DNA from: Notospermus geniculatus
Lineage: Eukaryota > Nemertea > Pilidiophora > Heteronemertea > Lineidae
Reading direction: 5' to 3'
Assembly (NCBI GenBank): GCA_002633025.1
Contig: NMRB01000029.1
Coordinates: 489,035 to 553,034, forward strand
Length of the DNA: 64,000 bases
The stretch's first letter is position 1. Each line of letters begins with the position of its first letter. This document shows positions 54,855-63,693 of the stretch, one piece after another. The notes beneath the pieces were generated by a model. The model had not been told where the DNA came from, searched no databases, and saw nothing but the letters and a program-made list of their open reading frames with translations. Position numbers and translations under genes: made by a program.

Positions 54855-55889
54855 ATGGACCAAAGGATGAGCAACAACCGAAGTTATACTGGAGATGGAA
54901 GCATTTCCTCTTTGTCGACATCTTCTTCCCTGTTGTCAGCATCAACAGGCAGTTTAATCGACAACGGATCCGTATTTGCTAAACTATCTAACGCCATTTC
55001 CAAATATGTTTTCCCAGTTCTTGTAACCTGTGGATTCCTTAACAATGTTCTCATCCTCATTGTCATGTCTCGAAAGAGGTACAAGGCAATCGTCAGCTGC
55101 TTTTACCTGAGGTCACTGGCGGTGTTTGATATCCTAAACATGATTTGGTTCACGCTGATGCATATTCATGGTGTTATGTCTGCCGGAGCAGCTGCTATCG
55201 GTGACGTATTCTGTGCAGGATTATTTGCTTTGTGTTACTTTGCAACAAATGCGTCAAACTGGACGACGGTACTGATGACGTATACACGTCTCATTGCTGT
55301 TGTATTTCCACTAAAAGTAGGCATATGGTGCACACGTAAAGCAGCACGTATATACATGACAACAAGTATCTTAATTTTTGCCATCATATCCTGCAGCCAG
55401 TGTGGTCTCTGGATGCGGACCGGTGGATCGGATCCTGCTTTTTATTGTTACTTAAAAGTCTCAGTTCAAACTGCAAATATCTATGTCCGGGTCCATTCAA
55501 TCATGTCACAGGTTATTCCTTGTCTTTTGATTTTGATCTTCAATTGTGGGATATTCCTTAAGCTGCGCATTCACGGAACCGGGTTGAAAGACAAAGCGTC
55601 CAAGGAAGAACAGATGGCCAAGACGATGGTAATGGTGGCCTCGGTCGTTTTCTTGGTTCTCATGTTTCCCTTCGTTCTTGTCACTTACATCCTAGACTAT
55701 GGCTTATACACTGATTCTGATTCAAGAACTCTCTACGAAATGAATCTTACCATTTTTTCTCATGCTGTTGCAAACATTTTCTATGGCGCGAATAGTGTTG
55801 TGAATTTTTTTATTTACTGTCTCTGTTGCAAGAAGTTCAGACAGGAGTTTGTGACAATATTTTGTTGTGGCACAAAATTGTCAGAGTAG
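54855..55889 (+). CDS. R12: intronless GPCR (344 aa)
   Basis: Open. Start MDQRMSNNRSYTGDGS has one extra Asn. LVTCGFLNN replaces LVACGFLNN in helix 1. Loop 1 is TLMHIHG and helix 3 CAGLFALCYF, unique in having Leu. Loop 2 is QCGLWMRTGGSDPAFYCYLK, also unique. The third intracellular loop reads GTGLKDK (Gly for Arg, shared with R13). Helix 6 is LMFPFVLVTY. Loop 3 is YTDSDSRTLYEMNLTIFSHA. The tail is FCCGTKLSE, with an extra Cys replacing Trp, shared with R14. That could affect membrane anchoring of the tail. Confidence 0.9.
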   Translation: MDQRMSNNRSYTGDGSISSLSTSSSLLSASTGSLIDNGSVFAKLSNAISKYVFPVLVTCGFLNNVLILIVMSRKRYKAIVSCFYLRSLAVFDILNMIWFTLMHIHGVMSAGAAAIGDVFCAGLFALCYFATNASNWTTVLMTYTRLIAVVFPLKVGIWCTRKAARIYMTTSILIFAIISCSQCGLWMRTGGSDPAFYCYLKVSVQTANIYVRVHSIMSQVIPCLLILIFNCGIFLKLRIHGTGLKDKASKEEQMAKTMVMVASVVFLVLMFPFVLVTYILDYGLYTDSDSRTLYEMNLTIFSHAVANIFYGANSVVNFFIYCLCCKKFRQEFVTIFCCGTKLSE

Positions 55890-56055
55890 ATGTATGGGCC
55901 TACCATTCAAGCCATCCTTTATAATCGGTACTTTATTCTCCGACGTCGCCTTATCATCAGTATACACTGGTTTCCCTCATTCTTTGGCCCTATACTCCCG
56001 CAGCGCCCAATAATCCTTTGGTGGTGAGTGACTGCTCTTCTCCATCTTCCAACGG

Positions 56056-56372
56056 ATTATAATCGTCGCGACGACATCCCGAGCAAGGAGTTTGTGATGT
56101 GCCGAATGGCGCATTGACCAGCGCCGACCGCACAGAAATTCCGATAGTGCTACCGGTGCCTATCGGCAGTTACTAGTAGTTATAATGCCGTTTTCCCACT
56201 AACTAAACCTTCCGATAGGTACCGAAAGCACTAATGGACTTTCTGTTGGGGTCGGGCCAGGCTTTTTGACACTGCTTACGTCCACTAGACCATAAAATAC
56301 ATGCCCAATTTCGAGAACCCCGATGAAGCTGAATGGTATTGCAGGATGGACCCGATGTGCCAAGGAATGTCA
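56056..56372 (+). pseudogene. PAN exon 3 remnant after R12, split by a MITE
   Basis: Starts ATTATAATCGTCGCGACGAC and is interrupted at GACCAG by the MITE at 56121-56257. It resumes CAGGCTTTTTGACACTGC and stops matching at GGAATGTCAT. The usual WWC reads WYC (TGGTATTGC). Confidence 0.82.
56121..56257. mobile_element. foldback MITE inside PAN exon 3 remnant
   Basis: Imperfect inverted ends GCGCCGACCGCACAGAAA / TTTCTGTTGGGGTCGGGC, with inner CCGATAG / CTATCGG pairing. The host word CCAG occurs on both sides and is a possible short target duplication. Confidence 0.8.
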
Positions 56373-56800
56373 TAGGCCCACTGCATCAAGCCCATTTTAG
56401 ACTAATATGCGGACCAAGCCCCATGGTCGGTACACTCGGCCCCAGTGTGTATCCGACGTCCCGGTCTCCTACACACTGGCACATTTGGGGCTCAAAAGCC
56501 GGTAACACCACTAGATGGCACTCCACTGGGCTCCAGCCAATCACCACGCTTTCTCACTCATAATTCCCGCGGAAATTACTTCCAGGAAAAACCAAACCAC
56601 GTCCCCAGGGGTGTAGTTCGCTCAGACAACCTTGGGCCACTCGCCATATTGTCAGAAAGCGAACGAGGTTGGGAAAACCCAAGGACCCGTGCTGCCACCA
56701 CGCGGTCTTCACGACTGTTAATCTCTAAAAGAGCCAGACGCGGAGTGTGATTTACCGAAGGGGTGAGCCCGTAGCGTCTGGCAAGCGAGACTACATGGTC
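56373..56800. other. R12-R13 spacer insert
   Basis: Non-coding. Fragments of the receptor upstream flank (ATGCGGACCAAGCCCCATGG) are interrupted by about 360 bp with no match elsewhere in the array. The flank resumes at CATGGTCGGCAATACATTTT. Confidence 0.5.
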
Positions 56801-56915
56801 GGCAATACATTTTGCCAAACTACAATACAATGTTAGCTTTTCCTATGTACTCGCGCAAAGTTAGCCGCTGACTTTTCAAAATAAATAAAAACACCTTCAT
56901 TGTTTTGACGAACGC

Positions 56916-56958
56916 TATAAATAAAACATCCAATACAAGTGAACACGTATGTATAAAT
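56916..56958 (+). promoter_or_regulatory. R13 double TATA-like promoter
   Basis: TATAAATA at 56916 and TATAAAT at 56952, 154 and 118 bp before the ATG. Confidence 0.55.
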
Positions 56959-57069
56959 GGATCAGTGCATTGGTATGCTTAAAGAGGAACACAGGTCTTC
57001 AATTCACTTGCAAGAATCCGGGTGTCAAGCTTACTTTTACTTATTCAGGAAGATAGATTCATCTGACAA

Positions 57070-58101
57070 ATGAACGAAAGGATGAGCAACCGAATTTATG
57101 CTGGAGATGAAAGCATTTCCTCTTTGTTGACATCTTCTTCCCTGTTGTCAGCATCAACAGGCAGTTTAATGGACAACGGAGCCGTATTTGCTAAACTATC
57201 CAACGCCATTTCCAAATATGTATTCCCAGTTCTTGTAGCCTGTGGATTCCTTAACAATATTCTCATCCTCATTGTCATGTCCCGAAAGAGGTACAAGGCA
57301 ATCGTCAGCTGCTTTTACCTGAGGTCACTGGCGGTGTTTGATATCCTAAACATGATTTGGTTCACGCAGAGTCATATTCATGGTGTTATGTCTGCCGGGG
57401 CAGCTGCTATCGGTGACGTATTCTGTGCAGAATCATTTGCTTTGAGTTACTTTGCAACAAATGCGTCAAACTGGACGACGGTACTGATGACGTATACACG
57501 TCTTATTGCTGTCGTGTTTCCACTAAAAGTAGGCATATGGTGCACACGTAAAGCAGCACGTATATACATGACAACAAGCATCCTAATTTTTGCCATCATA
57601 TCTTGCAGTCAGTGTGGTCTCTGGGTACGGGCTGGTGGATCTGATCCTGTTTTTTATTGTTACCTAAAAGTCTCAGTTCAAACTGCAAATATCTATGCCC
57701 GGGTCCATTCAATCATGTCACAGGTTATTCCTTGTCTTTTGATTTTGATCTTCAGTTGTGGGATATTGCTTAAGCTGCGCATTCACGGAACCGGGTTGAA
57801 AGACAAAGCGTCCAAGGAAGAACAGATGGCAAAGACGATGGTAATGGTGGCCTCGGTCGTTTTCTTGGTTCTCATGTTTCCCTACGTTCTTGTCACTTAC
57901 ATCCTAGACTATGGCTTATACACTGATTCTGATTCAAGAACTCCTTATGGAAGGAATCTCGCCAGTTTTTCTCATGCCGTTGCAAACATTTTCTATGGCG
58001 CAAATAGTGTCGTGAATTCTTTTATTTACTGTCTATGTTGCAGGAAATTCAGACAGGAGTTTGTGACAATATTTTGTTGTGGCAGAAAATTGTCGGTATA
58101 G
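57070..58101 (+). CDS. R13: intronless GPCR (343 aa)
   Basis: Open. MNERMSNRIYAGDES has lost the usual NRS sequon (NRI). Helix 1 reads LNNILIL. Loop 1 is TQSHIHG and helix 3 CAESFALSYF, shared with R14 and R15. Loop 2 is QCGLWVRAGGSDPVFYCYLK. Helix 5 ends IFSCGILLKLRIHG (Ser for Asn, Leu for Phe) and the loop has GTGLKDK. Loop 3 is YTDSDSRTPYGRNLASFSHA, a blend of the SRTLY and SKTPY types. The NPxxY-like motif is NSFIY, with Ser where other copies have Phe. The tail is FCCGRKLSV. Confidence 0.9.
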   Translation: MNERMSNRIYAGDESISSLLTSSSLLSASTGSLMDNGAVFAKLSNAISKYVFPVLVACGFLNNILILIVMSRKRYKAIVSCFYLRSLAVFDILNMIWFTQSHIHGVMSAGAAAIGDVFCAESFALSYFATNASNWTTVLMTYTRLIAVVFPLKVGIWCTRKAARIYMTTSILIFAIISCSQCGLWVRAGGSDPVFYCYLKVSVQTANIYARVHSIMSQVIPCLLILIFSCGILLKLRIHGTGLKDKASKEEQMAKTMVMVASVVFLVLMFPYVLVTYILDYGLYTDSDSRTPYGRNLASFSHAVANIFYGANSVVNSFIYCLCCRKFRQEFVTIFCCGRKLSV

Positions 58102-58276
58102 ATATACCACTTAGTCATGTTTTTTAATAATGTAAACATACGGTATTTTTTTCTCCAACTTCGCCTTATCATCAGAATACTGTACACCTACCCTTGCTGG
58201 TTCCAATCTTTGCCGCTACACTCCCGCGACGCCCAATCCTTTGACTGTGACCGACTACTTTTCTCAATCATCCACC

Positions 58277-58377
58277 AGACTGCGTCGCGACGATCTCGAG
58301 GAGTTTGTTAGGTAATTGAGCACATTGATCCAGCCTCAGATTCAAAAACGTGGTGTTGAAGAACTATATTGCGCTAA
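58277..58377 (+). pseudogene. PAN exon 3 start fused to exon 4 end
   Basis: The exon 3 start (ACTGCGTCGCGACGATC) runs about 65 bp to GCCTCAGATTCAAAAAC. It then joins exon 4's last codons (TGTTGAAGAACTATATTGCGC). An internal deletion removed about 900 bp relative to copy D. Confidence 0.7.
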
Positions 58378-58691
58378 GTAGAATAGAACGACGTCGTGTA
58401 ACCCACTGTCAAAGTGTTCACTAGGTTTGAAAGTGGCATGCTTCCATGTGAAATAATCTGATTATATTTTTACGATGATCGACTGTGACCATCACCATTA
58501 CACTTTTTCGCATTGTCCAGCTGTGTGTTGCTAAATACACTCGTCCCCAGTGTTAACTTGGTACGGACCCGCTGAACACTGGCATGTTTGGAGCAAACGG
58601 TGAAGGATCATCAAGAGACGGCGCTGTTTGACGAGGGACCCAATCATAAGCCATCATTCACAGGTTTAACCGACGCCGCCGTAACACCTTG

Positions 58692-58821
58692 TAAATAGGG
58701 AGGTTTCGCAAGCACCCGGTTAGGCCCTACGACGACGTTTATCAATTATGTGGGTATACCCAAACAATAGATAAACGTCGTCGTATGGCCTAACCGGGCG
58801 CTTGCGAAACCTCCCTATTTA
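58692..58821. mobile_element. foldback MITE
   Basis: Ends TAAATAGGGAGGTTTCGCAA / TTGCGAAACCTCCCTATTTA, continuing CACCCGGTTAGGCC / GGCCTAACCGGGCG. Single ends of this same element occur at about 49717-49748 and 53678-53711, next to receptor flank sequence. Confidence 0.88.
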
Positions 58822-59301
58822 CTAAGACACGTCTACAAATTGTACATAGGCCTATATATTGTTCCTACTTGCAACAGATTCCCACAGCGGCGATTTCCCT
58901 CGAATCAGACAGCAACGCCGTCTATTAGTGATACTTTAAGGATCGCATCAACTGATAGAAGCAGTTGCAGAGCGTGGATAAAAACGTAGCCGGTAGTGGT
59001 TTGAAACTGCGGCAGGAGTTAGTTGCTAACAAACTTTCTCAACTTTTTTTGTGTTTGAACAAAAACACGATTTGACGGCTAGGGTAACTCTGTGAAGTAA
59101 GGTATGACTGGAATAGGAGTTGGTAGCTTGTATAAATCCCTCATGGAGTGTCACCTTCAGGCCCATTTTAGGCTAGATGCGAACCAAGCCCCATGGTCGG
59201 CAATACATTTTGCCAACGTTAGTTTTTCCTATGTGCTCGCGTAAAGCTAGCAACTGACTTTTCAAACTGAATAACAACACTTTTATTGTTTTGATGAAAG
59301 C

Positions 59302-59342
59302 TATAAATAAAACATGCAATAAAAGTAAAGACATGTATAAAT
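59302..59342 (+). promoter_or_regulatory. R14 double TATA-like promoter
   Basis: TATAAATA at 59302 and TATAAAT at 59336, 142 and 108 bp before the ATG at 59444. Confidence 0.55.
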
Positions 59343-59443
59343 GGATCAATCAGTGCATTGGTATGCTTGTAGAGGAACACTGGTCTTGAAATCACTTGGA
59401 AGATTCCGGAAGTCAGGCTTACTTAGGGAGATAGATTCATTTG

Positions 59444-60478
59444 ATGGACCAAAGGATGAGCAACGACCGAAGTTATGCTGGAGATGGAAGCATTTCCTCT
59501 TTGTCGACATCTTCTTCCCTGTTGTCAGCATCAACAGGCAGTTTAATCGACAATGGAGCTGTATTTGCTAAACTATCCAACGCCATTGCCAAATATGTAT
59601 TCCCAGTTCTTGTAGCCTGTGGATTCCTTAACAATGTTCTCATCCTCATTGTCATGTCCCGAAAAAGGTACAAGGCAATCGTCAGCTGCTTTTACCTGAG
59701 GTCACTGGCGGTGTTTGATATCCTAAACATGATTTGGTTCACGCAGGTTCATATTCATGGTGTTATGTCTGCCGGGGCAGCTGCTATTGGTGACCTATTC
59801 TGTGCAGAATCATTTGCTTTGAGTTACTTTGCAACAAATGCGTCAAACTGGACGACGGTACTGATGACGTATACACGTCTTATTGCTGTTGTATTTCCAC
59901 TAAAAGTAGGCATATGGTGCACACGTAAAGCAGCACGTATATACATGACAACAAGCATCCTAATTTTTGCCATCATATCTTGCAGTCAGTGTGGTCTCTG
60001 GGTACGGGCTGGTGGATCTGATCCTGTTTTTTATTGTTACTTAAAAGTCTCAGTTCAAATTGCAAATATTTATGCCCGGGTCCAATCAATCATGTCACAG
60101 GTTATTCCTTGTCTTTTGATTTTGATCTTCAATTGTGGGATATTCCTTAAGCTGCACATTCACGGAACCAGGTTGAAAGACAAAGCCTCCAAGGAAGAAC
60201 AGATGGCCAAGACGATGGTAATGGTGGCCTCGGTCCTTTTCTTGGTTCTCATATTTCCATACGTTCTTGTCACTTACATCCTAGACTATGGCATATACGC
60301 TGATTCTGATTCAAAAACTCCCTACGAAAGGAATCTCGTTGTTTTTTGCCTTGCTGTTGCAAACATTTTCTATGGTGCCAATAGCATTGTTAACTTTTTT
60401 CTTTACTGTCTATGTTGCAAGAAATTCAGACAGGAGTTTGTGACAATATTTTGTTGTGGCACAAAATTGTCAGAGTAG
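59444..60478 (+). CDS. R14: intronless GPCR (344 aa)
   Basis: The start is the ATG at 59444 (MDQRMSNDRSYAGDGS). Its front half matches R12 and R15 (AKLSNAIAKYVF shared with R15). Loop 1 is TQVHIHG, helix 3 DLFCAESFALSYF (Leu for Val), loop 2 QCGLWVRAGGSDPVFYCYLK, then QIANIYARVQSIMSQ, with Gln where the rest have His. The third intracellular loop is reached through LKLHIHG (His for Arg). Loop 3 and helix 7 are the R1/R2/R6 type (YADSDSKTPYERNLVVFCLA, NSIVNFFLY), so the gene is a clear mosaic. The tail is FCCGTKLSE, as in R12. Confidence 0.9.
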   Translation: MDQRMSNDRSYAGDGSISSLSTSSSLLSASTGSLIDNGAVFAKLSNAIAKYVFPVLVACGFLNNVLILIVMSRKRYKAIVSCFYLRSLAVFDILNMIWFTQVHIHGVMSAGAAAIGDLFCAESFALSYFATNASNWTTVLMTYTRLIAVVFPLKVGIWCTRKAARIYMTTSILIFAIISCSQCGLWVRAGGSDPVFYCYLKVSVQIANIYARVQSIMSQVIPCLLILIFNCGIFLKLHIHGTRLKDKASKEEQMAKTMVMVASVLFLVLIFPYVLVTYILDYGIYADSDSKTPYERNLVVFCLAVANIFYGANSIVNFFLYCLCCKKFRQEFVTIFCCGTKLSE

Positions 60479-60643
60479 ATGTATGGGCCTACCATTCAAG
60501 CCATCCTTTAATCGGTACTTTATTCTCCGACGTCGCCTTATCATCAGTATACACTGGTTTCCCTCATTTTTTGGCGCTACACGCCCGCAGCGCCCAATAA
60601 TCCTTTGGTGGTGAGTGACTGCTCTTGTCCATCTTCCAACGGA

Positions 60644-60708
60644 TTATAATCGTCGCGACGACATCCCGAGCGAGGAGTTTGTGATGTGCCGAATGGCGCA
60701 TTGACCAG
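60644..60708 (+). pseudogene. short PAN exon 3 remnant after R14
   Basis: ATTATAATCGTCGCGACGAC to GGCGCATTGACCAG only; unrelated sequence follows. The deletion GGCGCATT (for GGAGCGCATT) is shared with the remnant after R12. Confidence 0.75.
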
Positions 60709-60985
60709 GTAGTCCAGTCAATCTACGAAAAAAATGGCCAAACCCTAAGCAAATTGCAACAAGAGGTTTTTTGCCGTTTTCTGGTACAGTTTCATGTGCT
60801 CTACAACATACTAAAAGTCCAAAAAAATCCCATCCCGGAAATTGGTCAAAATCCCGTTTCCATGGCAACCGACCATGAAAATCACGATTTTTGTTAAATG
60901 GGTGTAAATTTTGTCTTGTATGTGGTATTCATTTGATCCAAGTATCAATCCTTATATTAGAGAAGGTGGGCTAACTTTCTGGCAC
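60709..60985. other. R14-R15 spacer
   Basis: About 275 bp with no match elsewhere in the window and no inverted ends. The receptor upstream flank resumes at ATTTGCCAAACTACAATATT. No gene. Confidence 0.5.
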
Positions 60986-61086
60986 ATTTGCCAAACTACA
61001 ATATTAGTTTTTCCTATGTACTCGCGTAAAGTTAGCCGCTGACTTTTCAAAATATATAAAAACACCTTCATTGTTTTGACGAAGGC

Positions 61087-61131
61087 TATAAATAAAGCAT
61101 GCAATACAAGTAAACACGTACATGTATAAAT
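61087..61131 (+). promoter_or_regulatory. R15 double TATA-like promoter
   Basis: TATAAATA at 61087 and TATAAAT at 61125, 156 and 118 bp before the ATG. Confidence 0.55.
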
Positions 61132-61242
61132 GGAAGAGTGCATTGGTATGCTTGTAGAGGAACACTGGTCTTGAAATCACTTGCAAGAATCCGGGAGTCA
61201 GGCTTACTTTTACTTATTCAGGAAGATAGATTCATCTGACAA

Positions 61243-62275
61243 ATGAACGAAAGGATGAGCAACCGAAGTTATGCTGGAGATGGAAGCATTTTCTTTTTGT
61301 CGACATTTTCTTCGCTGTTGTCAGCATCAACAGGCAGTTTAATCAACAACGGAGCCGTATTTGCTAAACTATCCAACGCCATTGCCAAATATGTATTCCC
61401 AGTTCTTGTAGCCTGTGGATTCCTTAACAATGTTCTCATCCTCATTGTCATGTCCCGAAAAAGGTACAAGGCAATCGTCAGCTGCTTTTACCTGAGGTCA
61501 CTGGCGGTGTTTGATATCCTAAACATGATTTGGTTCACGCAGATGCATATTGATGGTGTTATGTCTGCCGGGGCAGCTGCTATCGGTGACGTATTCTGTG
61601 CAGAATCATTTGCTTTGAGTTACTTTGCAACAAATGCGTCAAACTGGACGACGGTACTGATGACGTATACACGTCTTATTGCTGTTGTATTTCCACTAAA
61701 AGTAGGCATATGGTGCACACGTAAAGCAGCACGTATATACATGACAATAAGCGTCTTAATTTTTGCCATCATATCTTGCAGTCAGTGTGGTCTCTGGGAA
61801 CGGGCTGGCGGATCGGATCCTGTTTTTTATTGTTACTTAAAAGTCTCAGTTCAAACTGCAAATATCTATGCCCGGGTCCATTCAATCATGTCACAGGTTA
61901 TTCCTTGTCTTTTGATTTTGATTTTCAATTGTGGGATATTCCTTAAGCTACGCATTCACGGAACCAGGTTAAAAGACAAAGCGTCCAAGGAAGAACAGAT
62001 GGCAAAGACGATGGTAATGGTGGCCTCGGTCGTTTTCTTGGTTCTCATATTTCCCTACGTTCTTGTCACTTACATCCTAGACTATGGCTTATTACACTGA
62101 TCCTAATTCAAAAACTCCTTATGAAAGGAATCTCGCTATTTTTTGTCATGCCGTTGCAAACATTTTCTATGGCGCAAATAGTGTCGTGAATTTTTTCATT
62201 TACTGTCTATGTTGCAAGAGATTCAGACAGGAGTTTGTGGCAATATTTTGGTGTGGCAGAAAATTGTTAGAATAG
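61243..62275 (+). pseudogene. R15: receptor with +1 frameshift in loop 3
   Basis: Open for 285 codons (to 62100). GGCTTATTACACTGA then has one extra base compared with GGCTTATACACTGAT in other copies. The correct frame continues from about 62090 (TDPNSKTPYERNLAIFCHA, NSVVNFFIY) to the stop at 62275. Translation would end in loop 3, without helix 7. Loop 1 is TQMHIDG (Asp for His/Gly context), helix 4 ISVLIFAIISCSQCGLWERAG, with a unique Glu in loop 2, and the tail would end KLLE. Because only one base is involved, a sequencing error is possible. Confidence 0.85.
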
Positions 62276-62431
62276 GTATAACATCTGATCATCTTTTTAA
62301 TAAACATACAGCATTTTACTCTTCAACCTTATCATCAGTATTTGTACCTACCCTGGTTCCCATCTTTGCCGCTACACTCCAGCGGCGCCCAATTGGTCGT
62401 GAGTGACAGCTCTTTCTCAATCTTCCAACGG

Positions 62432-62988
62432 GCTATTATCGTCACGACGACATCCCGAGGAGGTTTAGCCTACGTCTACCAGACCATCATCACCATACAA
62501 TACATGCCTAATATCGAGAACCGAGATGAAGCTGAATGGTACGCAGATGGACCCGGTGTGCCAAGGACTGTCATACAGGAATCTCTACACAGCCGCCATC
62601 ATTTCTGGTTCTTTTACTACAAGGCAGTAATAAATGCCACAGAGTGTCTGGGAGCCAACATCCGATCGAGTACAGAATTGCCAACCAGCTGGTATGTCTT
62701 GGGTGTGATATTTTGGAGGGAACCATTATTTGTAGGCCCTAATACGTCCGTTTCCTCTCCAAAAGTCACTTAATGCCAAAGGTAGAATAGAGAGTGTGTC
62801 CTTCCATTCCAGGATCAGAATGCCTGTACACGAGTTACAAGAATAAGGTGCTAACAGGACAACCGTACCAGACGATACAGCGGCCAATTTACCTTTCTAT
62901 GTTTGAGTGTGAACAGAGATGCGAGGGAAATTCATCGTGCTACGCAGCTGTGGCTACCGAAGGAAGCAGGAGACGTGGAGGGCGTGAC
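62432..62988 (+). pseudogene. PAN exon 3 and partial exon 4 after R15
   Basis: Exon 3-like 62432-62691 lacks the MERIDQALDT segment, and WWCRMDP is garbled (GGTACGCAGATGGACC). Exon 4-like 62813-62988 has a good acceptor and an undamaged frame from SECLYTSYKNK through CEQRCEGNSSCYAAVA to GGRD. It is then cut by an unrelated insert before CKLYAKDQ. Confidence 0.83.
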
Positions 62989-63460
62989 CATCCTCAGTCC
63001 TTTTCACCAGTAATATCCATTCAAATGTATTGTATTTCCTATTTTATACTTTGTTGTACATGTATAATGGATAATGAACGCCCGGTGTTCTGTCAGGCTT
63101 CGCAGAACACCCAGAGTTCATTATCTGTTACAGAACATGGGTGTTCTCAATCTTTTGTTTGAACACCGAACAACGTTCTCTAAGTGTTTCATGCAAATAG
63201 CATGTGCTTGTGTTCCCATGTGTAACACTAAAGTATGTTCTAAAATAAATGCTGATGTTCGGAATTTGAATATTCGTGTTCTATTTGCCAACGCTAGTGT
63301 GCAGTTTTGGACAGCAGTATTCAAGATTTGAACTGTGTTTATCTATGTTTATCAACTACATATAACACTAAGTCTAAGAGGCGTTCCATTAGTGTTTCAT
63401 TTTGGTGATCAATTTTGTGTTCTAAATTTCTGAACACTGGCTTTTACAGTGAATGTTACT
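62989..63460. other. insert in PAN exon 4 remnant, before R16
   Basis: About 470 bp of foreign DNA, rich in GAACACC / GTTCTG words. A foldback at about 63068-63124 pairs GGATAATGAACGCCC with AGTTCATTATCT and GTGTTCTG with CAGAACAC. Similar words occur in the R7-R8 spacer. No target duplication or coding frame is evident. Confidence 0.6.
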
Positions 63461-63527
63461 CGCGTAACACAGACTTTTCAAACTACCGTGCCGTAAATAA
63501 CAACACCTTCATTGTTTTGACGAAAGC

Positions 63528-63582
63528 TATAAATAAAACATGCCATTATATTATACAAGTAAAAACGTACATGTCTATAAAT
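63528..63582 (+). promoter_or_regulatory. R16 double TATA-like promoter
   Basis: TATAAATA at 63528 and TATAAAT at 63576, 166 and 118 bp before the ATG. Confidence 0.55.
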
Positions 63583-63693
63583 GGATCAGTGCATTGGTAT
63601 GCTTGTAGAGGAACACTGGTCTTGAAATCACTTGGAAGAATCCGGGAGTCAGGCTTACTTTTACTTATTCAGGAAGATAGGTTCATCTGACAA

